DNA of 63,896 nt from an uncultured Lachnospiraceae bacterium (GTDB taxonomy: Bacteria; Bacillota; Clostridia; Lachnospirales; Lachnospiraceae). The notes beneath the pieces were generated by a model. That model worked only from the letters and a program-made list of their open reading frames with translations. It ran no database searches and was not told the origin of the DNA. Position numbers and translations under genes: made by a program. The stretch spans positions 1-63,896 of the forward strand of contig CANDAG010000021.1 of NCBI GenBank assembly GCA_947382625.1, given 5' to 3'. This document shows, one piece after another, positions 59,448 to 63,896 of this stretch (position 1 is the first letter of the stretch; every line of letters begins with the position of its first letter).

Positions 59448-62105
59448 TCCGCTGCTTTTTTGCTCCATAGAGTGAGAAAGGATCAAAAGCTCATGCACCA
59501 GAAGGGGCACTGCGGAAAGGGCCGCAAGGGTTCCCCACTCCGAAAGGCTAAGACGGCTGGTCCCAAAAAGTGTTACAAAGTAAGGGACCTCCGTCACCAG
59601 CGCCTGCAGGATGAGCCCGGCCCCCCAGGCCATAAGCATATAGATATTTTCCAGATGATTCATCCGGAAAATAGATTTATTGGTGTCCCGCATCCCCACC
59701 GCATGCATGAGCTGGCTCATGCCAAGCACTGTAAAGGCGTGGGTCTGTGCCTGATTTAAGACAGTGGGCAGGCGCAGGATTTTTTCCAGATTCCGTATCG
59801 AAACCGGAAGGCCCTGCCTTAGCAGCTCCCCGTAAGGAACCGTAAGAAAGGCAAGCAGGCTGATCAGCCCGATCACTACCCCGTAACACAGGGTGGTGGT
59901 TAAGCCTCCATGAGAAAAAAGGCCTTCGGAGCTTTTGCGGGGAGCCTCCTGCATCAGGGCGTCCCCGTCATTTTCATCCATGCCCAGAGCAAGCGCCGGA
60001 AGAGAGTCGGTGATCAGGTTGATCCACAGAATATGGCTTGCCTTTAAAGGCGCGGGAAATCCTGCCAAAACCGCCGCCAGCATGGTAATGATCTCTCCAA
60101 AATTAGAAGAAAGCAGAAATAAGATGGTTTTGCGGATATTCTCATAAATTCCCCTGCCCTCCTTCATGGCTTTTTCTATGGTGGCAAAATTATCGTCGGT
60201 AAGAACCAGATCCGCAGCATTCCTTGCCACGTCCGTCCCCTCTTTTCCCATGGCGATCCCTACGTCTGCAGCCTTCAGAGAAGGCGCGTCATTGACCCCG
60301 TCTCCAGTCATCGCCACAATCTTTCCTCTGGCCTTTAAGGCCTCCACGATCCGCACCTTATGCTCCGGCGAAACCCTGGCAAATACCCTGATTCCTTCTG
60401 CCTGCTCTGAAAGCCCCTCCGGTCCCATCCTGTCAATCTCCGCTCCGGTCATGCACTCCCTTTTATCCTCTGCAATACCAAGCTCCCGTGCGATAGCAAA
60501 TGCGGTATCCACATGATCCCCGGTGATCATCACCGTATCCACGTGAGCCCTCTTAAAGCTCTCCACTGCCGCCTTCGCCTCTTCCCTTGGCGGATCGATC
60601 ATTCCCACAAGACCCGTAAAGACCATATTTTTTTCGTCCTTCAGATCTCCCTTTCTCTTGACGGCAACCGCCAGTACCCGGTAGGCTCTGCCCGCCATCT
60701 CCTGCACCGCGGCCTTCGCCCCTTCCTTTGCTTTGGGTGAAAAAGGCATTTCTCTGCCGTTCATCCAGACATTCTGACACAGATCGATCATCTCATCGGC
60801 TGCCCCTTTTATATAAGCGATCTTTCCCGAGCTTCCCTTATGTACCGTGGTCATCCTCTTCCGGTCCGAATCAAAGGCTCTCTCATCAATCCGCGGAAAG
60901 CGTCTCTCCAGCCTGCTCTTCTCAATCCCATGAGAAAGCCCCAGATCAAGCAAAGCAAGCTCTGTGGGATCCCCGATCCGGTTTTCTCCCACTGACGCAT
61001 CATTACACAGGATACATCCCTCCAGAAAAAGAGCATCTCTCTCCCCGTCCAGCTCCGAAGCTGCCAGGATACGCCCGCCAACATAACACTCCTTTACCGT
61101 CATGCGGTTTTTGGTCAATGTACCTGTTTTATCAGAACACACCGTATTGACTGCCCCCAGGGTTTCCACCGAAGGAAGCCGCCGCACAATGGTCCCCACC
61201 TTCACCATCCTCGATACGCTCAGGGCAAGCACGATGGTCACAATGGCAGCCAGCCCCTCCGGCACCGCCGCTACTGCGAGGGAAATAGCAGTAAGGAGCA
61301 TGTCCCCCACATCCCGCTTCTGCAGCACAGCCACCAGAAACATAAAAGCGCATACTGCCGCCGCAACGATACTCAGCAGCTTTCCGATATCCGCCAGTCT
61401 CTTCTGCAGCGGTGTCATTTCATTGCTGTCCGTCCCGATCAGCCCTGCGATCTTTCCGATCTCCGTATCCATTCCCGTGCCGGTTACAATTCCCACGCCC
61501 CTGCCATAGGCTACAGTGGTAGACATAAAGGCCATATTGAGCCGGTCTCCGATCCCCTTTTCTCCCCGGGGCAATTCCCCTGCAGTCTTGTCCACCGGAA
61601 CAGACTCTCCTGTAAGGGCCGACTCCTCGATCTTCAGATTAACGGCCTCCAAAAGCCGCAGATCCCCAGGTACCTGTCTGCCTGCCTCCAAAAAAACAAT
61701 ATCGCCGGGTACCAAAAGAGTACTTGGGATCTCCTGTTCTTTGCTATCCCGTAGCACAAGCGCCCTGGGACTGGAAAGCTGCTTCAGGGCCTCAACAGCC
61801 TTGCGGGCCTTGTCCTCCTGAACAACACCCACTATGGAATTGAGCAGGATCACCGCCGCAATGATCGCCGCATCTCCTGCCTCCCCCAGAAAAAGAGAAA
61901 TGGCAATGGCTGCCATCAAAATATAAATAAGAGGGTCGCACAATTGCTCCGCAAAAAGCGCGATCACGCCCTTTTTCTTCTGTTCCTTCAGCTGATTAGG
62001 GCCATACTGCCCCAGCCTTGTCCTCGCCTCCTGCCCGGAAAGCCCCTTTTCCCTGCTGCTTTCCAAATGCCTGATCACTTCTGCCGTATTCTGGTCTGCA
62101 TACAT
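59382..62105 (-). CDS. cation-transporting P-type ATPase (Ca2+ type, PMR1-like)
   Basis: A 907-residue P2-ATPase with ten membrane helices. TGESVPVDKT, phosphorylation site CSDKTGTLTKNRMT, the calcium-site helix SLAVAAVPEGLAAIVTI (PEGL) and MTGDGVNDAPSLKAADVGIAMG are present. It most likely pumps calcium (or manganese) out of the cell. A 30-residue hydrophilic tail at the C terminus lies over the end of ytaF. The start codon at 62105 is preceded by AGGAGGG locked in a 15-bp hairpin (62109-62150), so translation is probably regulated. Confidence 0.95.
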   Translation of the reverse strand: MYADQNTAEVIRHLESSREKGLSGQEARTRLGQYGPNQLKEQKKKGVIALFAEQLCDPLIYILMAAIAISLFLGEAGDAAIIAAVILLNSIVGVVQEDKARKAVEALKQLSSPRALVLRDSKEQEIPSTLLVPGDIVFLEAGRQVPGDLRLLEAVNLKIEESALTGESVPVDKTAGELPRGEKGIGDRLNMAFMSTTVAYGRGVGIVTGTGMDTEIGKIAGLIGTDSNEMTPLQKRLADIGKLLSIVAAAVCAFMFLVAVLQKRDVGDMLLTAISLAVAAVPEGLAAIVTIVLALSVSRMVKVGTIVRRLPSVETLGAVNTVCSDKTGTLTKNRMTVKECYVGGRILAASELDGERDALFLEGCILCNDASVGENRIGDPTELALLDLGLSHGIEKSRLERRFPRIDERAFDSDRKRMTTVHKGSSGKIAYIKGAADEMIDLCQNVWMNGREMPFSPKAKEGAKAAVQEMAGRAYRVLAVAVKRKGDLKDEKNMVFTGLVGMIDPPREEAKAAVESFKRAHVDTVMITGDHVDTAFAIARELGIAEDKRECMTGAEIDRMGPEGLSEQAEGIRVFARVSPEHKVRIVEALKARGKIVAMTGDGVNDAPSLKAADVGIAMGKEGTDVARNAADLVLTDDNFATIEKAMKEGRGIYENIRKTILFLLSSNFGEIITMLAAVLAGFPAPLKASHILWINLITDSLPALALGMDENDGDALMQEAPRKSSEGLFSHGGLTTTLCYGVVIGLISLLAFLTVPYGELLRQGLPVSIRNLEKILRLPTVLNQAQTHAFTVLGMSQLMHAVGMRDTNKSIFRMNHLENIYMLMAWGAGLILQALVTEVPYFVTLFGTSRLSLSEWGTLAALSAVPLLVHELLILSHSMEQKSSGLNKTQEGKNHENGAPQPGEAM

Positions 62106-62108
62106 AGT

Positions 62109-62150
62109 TAATCCCTCCTGCCTTATGATATGTTCAGGCGGGAGGGATTA
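62109..62150 (-). promoter_or_regulatory. hairpin masking the Shine-Dalgarno site of the Ca-type ATPase
   Basis: In the minus-strand RNA TAATCCCTCCCGCCT pairs with AGGCAGGAGGGATTA (14 of 15 pairs) around a 12-base loop. The 3' arm contains the whole AGGAGGG ribosome site, 7 bases before the ATG. This is a near-perfect translational switch element: open for translation, closed for silence. It is directly downstream of the 62162-62359 structured element. Confidence 0.75.
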
Positions 62151-62161
62151 TGTGTAAAATT

Positions 62162-62359
62162 TTCCAGCTGTGCGGTTGCAATCCGACAGCACATTTGCAT
62201 GCCATTTATGGCAATGCAAATGCGATGTTGGATTAGCAACTCACCTATTAATGAGCAAAACGTGGCTGCGTTAGCAGACGCAAGAGTGCGTTAGCACGGG
62301 TTTTGCGAATGGATAGGTGGGTTGGAGCAGCCTTGGATGCTCCAACCGCACAGCTGGAA
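62162..62359. repeat. 198-bp cloverleaf-like element with 17-bp terminal inverted repeats
   Basis: Perfect ends TTCCAGCTGTGCGGTTG (62162-62178) and CAACCGCACAGCTGGAA (62343-62359). Inside: a long hairpin AATCC..CATTTGCAT/ATGCAAATG..GGATT; a second arm CACCTATT..GCAAAAC/GTTTTGCGAATGGATAGGTG holding two small hairpins with GCGTTAGCA; and a third arm GGTTGGAGC/GCTCCAACC. No open reading frame. It is either a MITE-like element or a structured RNA in the ATPase leader. It fills most of the gap 62106-62383. Confidence 0.7.
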
Positions 62360-62383
62360 CATTTCAAAGTGACGGCTTTGGGT

Positions 62384-63547
62384 TTATTGGCCGATTACCG
62401 GCGTGTAGTTATCAAAGTAGCTGTAATTGCATCGGACACAGGTATAGGCTGTGTAGCCCTGAGTCACCCTGGTAGGCGGTATCACCACTGCCCGGTAGCT
62501 ATGGTTATTTAAGTCCCGTTCAATGGATTCCGCATAGCTGCTGCCGCAGGTACAGATAAAAGAACGGATCCCCTGTTCCGAACAATTGGCTTCCTTCAGT
62601 ACATAGGACTGATACTCATGGACATGCGGCGTAGGGGAAGGAGTTGCTGAAGGCGTTGCCGTAGGCTGCGAGGTTGCCCCTGCCGATGCTGACGGCGCCG
62701 CACTGCCCTGAGCCGTGGCTGATGGTGCTGCACTGGCAGAAGGACTTGCCGAAGGGCTGGGCGTCAGTTTATTGATAGGCCTTGAATCCAGCACCACACC
62801 ACAGACCGTACAGGTTCTCTGTTCTGTTCCCATCTTCTTCTCGGTGGCTTCTGCTGCCACATCCCAGTCTGTAGCCACATGACCGGGGGCAGGTATCATT
62901 TCTGTATAAAAATCTCCACAGCTACAGCTGTATTTCCGAAGCCCTGCCAGGATACAGCTGGGCTCTCTCTCTGTCTGCGCCGTATACTGATGCACATGGG
63001 GAAGATCAAGATCCTCGTCCTCCTCCTCAGAGTCGCTTTCTTTTTCTGCTTCGATGGTTTCCTGGGCTATGATCTCATCACAATAAATACACTTCATTAC
63101 ACGAAGGCCGCTGGTATCTGCGGTGGGCTTGCGCGTAATCTCCCACCCTCCTGCCACATGGCCTGTGGACATTACATCAACATAATAAGTATCCCCACAC
63201 TCCTTACAGGTATATTTCACACGGCCGGCCTGATAACAGTTAGCCTTCTTGTCAACGGCCTCCTCGTAGTCATGGGTATGGTCTGCGCTGACTGCCGCAG
63301 GCTCAGGCGTCGGCGCTGCCTCCGGTGCGGTGTCTGTCTCCGGCGCTTTCGTAGGTACGGCAGCCTCCGGCATCTCTTCCGGCGTCTGCTCCTGTATCTG
63401 TTCTCCTGCATCAGAGGACACCTCTGCCTTCTCTGTGCTCTCCTCCTGCCTGGACATGGAATAGCCAATGATCACCGCTGTAGTAATGCAGGCGGCTATC
63501 GCCAATACTCCCAGAATTCCCGTTAAAACCTTTACAATCCCGTTCAT
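62384..63547 (-). CDS. surface protein with repeated His/Cys modules
   Basis: A 387-residue protein with an N-terminal membrane anchor (VLTGILGVLAIAACITTAVIIGY). A Pro/Glu/Ala linker precedes four modules of the form H-x-H-x-Y...C...G...Y-x-C-x-C-G...Y (for example HTHDYEEAVDKKANC, KYTCKECGDTYY; HVHQYTAQTEREPSC, KYSCSCGDFYTE; HVHEYQSYVLKEANC, SFICTCGSSYAE). A Ser/Ala/Pro/Thr-rich stretch separates modules 2 and 3. The modules resemble small zinc ribbons common in Lachnospiraceae exoproteins. Probably metal-binding or adhesive; role unknown. Own promoter at 63595-63623. Confidence 0.8.
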   Translation of the reverse strand: MNGIVKVLTGILGVLAIAACITTAVIIGYSMSRQEESTEKAEVSSDAGEQIQEQTPEEMPEAAVPTKAPETDTAPEAAPTPEPAAVSADHTHDYEEAVDKKANCYQAGRVKYTCKECGDTYYVDVMSTGHVAGGWEITRKPTADTSGLRVMKCIYCDEIIAQETIEAEKESDSEEEDEDLDLPHVHQYTAQTEREPSCILAGLRKYSCSCGDFYTEMIPAPGHVATDWDVAAEATEKKMGTEQRTCTVCGVVLDSRPINKLTPSPSASPSASAAPSATAQGSAAPSASAGATSQPTATPSATPSPTPHVHEYQSYVLKEANCSEQGIRSFICTCGSSYAESIERDLNNHSYRAVVIPPTRVTQGYTAYTCVRCNYSYFDNYTPVIGQ

Positions 63548-63594
63548 CTTCCTGCTCTCCGTCTATCTGTCTTTTTGAGTTTGTCTATGATGAT

Positions 63595-63623
63595 AGTATA
63601 TATTTTCTGTGGAAATTTGTAAA
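63595..63623 (-). promoter_or_regulatory. sigma-A promoter of the surface-protein gene
   Basis: Minus-strand TTTACA, 17-bp spacer, TATACT, about 40 bp before the ATG at 63547. Confidence 0.7.
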
Positions 63624-63695
63624 CACCTGCAGGGATGTTATTTAATGTTAAAATCAAAAAGGTTACTTTTCACAGGCATGCCAGAACACCAGCCT

Positions 63696-63821
63696 GGACA
63701 GAGGCAAAGCCCTTAAGGAGCCCTTTCAACAACGTCAGTACTTAGCGAGGTTTTTTCGAGCTTAGTACTGCTACGTTGTTGTAGAGCGGGAGCGCGGTGA
63801 CGTAGGACTTTGCCTCTGTCC
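63696..63821. repeat. 126-bp self-complementary element near the window end
   Basis: Perfect 14-bp ends GGACAGAGGCAAAG (63696-63709) and CTTTGCCTCTGTCC (63808-63821). Inside is a second long hairpin: CAACAACGT-CAGTACT (63727-63742) against AGTACTG..ACGTTGTTG (63764-63781), with TTTTTT in its loop. No open frame. The 349-bp stretch after 63547 contains this element, the promoter above and the motif at 63866. Confidence 0.6.
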
Positions 63822-63865
63822 GGGCGGCCTGTTGGCGTACGTGTGAAACAATGTCAGTTAGTTAA

Positions 63866-63884
63866 GTACTTTGAAAACAGAACA
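63866..63884 (+). promoter_or_regulatory. boxA-like rRNA antitermination motif
   Basis: GTACTTTGAAAACAGAACA resembles the TGTTCTTTGAAAACT-type boxA found before or inside Firmicutes rRNA operons. It suggests that an rRNA or tRNA operon begins just beyond the right edge. Weak evidence on its own. Confidence 0.35.
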
Positions 63885-63896
63885 AATAATCTGGAT

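Noticed and set aside
62162-62359. Known Mn (yybP-ykoY) or Mg (M-box) riboswitch in front of the ATPase
   Set aside because: The conserved core sequences of these classes are not visible on either strand; the element is mostly simple long inverted repeats.

Overview
The window looks like a chromosomal segment from a gut-type Clostridia, most probably Lachnospiraceae (Bacillota). The basis is protein style, strong AGGAGG-type ribosome sites, sigma-A promoters with 16-17 bp spacers, CUT1/LplABC sugar transport with a membrane-bound AraC regulator, MoxR/DUF58 operons, Rpn-type nuclease genes and a YtaF homologue. G+C appears near 50% by eye. The genus is not determined. Most genes are on the minus strand.

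Layout. 0-8 kb: the end of a tRNA-Gly(TCC) gene, an ABC-class ATPase, argS, queH, and a three-gene operon of NEW3 protein, ABC ATPase and ABC permease. 8-14.7 kb: an MBL hydrolase, purA, the nickel-pincer cofactor genes larB-larC-larE (LarC carries 33 histidines in one insert) and ilvE. 14.8-18.3 kb: two lipoproteins, one FecR-like, a small unknown protein, a small HTH protein and a broken pyrE-like gene. 18.5-23.7 kb: folA, then a GH88/GH43/AraC polysaccharide locus and a GNAT gene. 23.9-27 kb: a thioredoxin, rhodanese and CoA-disulfide-reductase operon facing a Crp/Fnr regulator whose leader holds two tandem look-alike hairpins. 27.3-33 kb: a metal island (FeoA-FeoB fusion, two ArsR proteins, a Zn/Cd-type P-ATPase, and a separate HMA protein). 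33-40 kb: a GH5 endoglycoceramidase-like enzyme and a Sel1-MoxR-DUF58-DUF4129 operon.

40-47 kb is the accessory part: MATE pump, an autoinhibited class III Fic protein, an orphan polymorphic-toxin tip with an adjacent immunity-like gene, small genes behind two matching LexA-like promoters, a 43-codon peptide gene with LytTR/AgrA-like direct repeats and its own terminator, a doubly frameshifted pseudogene and an Rpn nuclease. 47-57 kb is a host-glycan locus: GH123-like enzyme, two permeases, solute-binding lipoprotein, membrane AraC regulator and GH29 alpha-L-fucosidase. With the GH5 enzyme it suggests use of glycosphingolipid or mucin glycans. 57-63.9 kb: a beta-CASP RNase, a half-length SDR protein, YtaF, a Ca-type P-ATPase and a repetitive surface protein. 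The ATPase start is preceded by a hairpin that hides its Shine-Dalgarno sequence and by a 198-bp cloverleaf-like element.

Several signals outside the genes stand out: a family of 36-bp palindromic intergenic repeats (six copies at five loci), two ribosome-site-masking hairpins, the tandem leader hairpins at 27.0-27.1 kb, and two large self-complementary elements near the right end. Functions come from recognised families and motifs read by eye. No database search was run.
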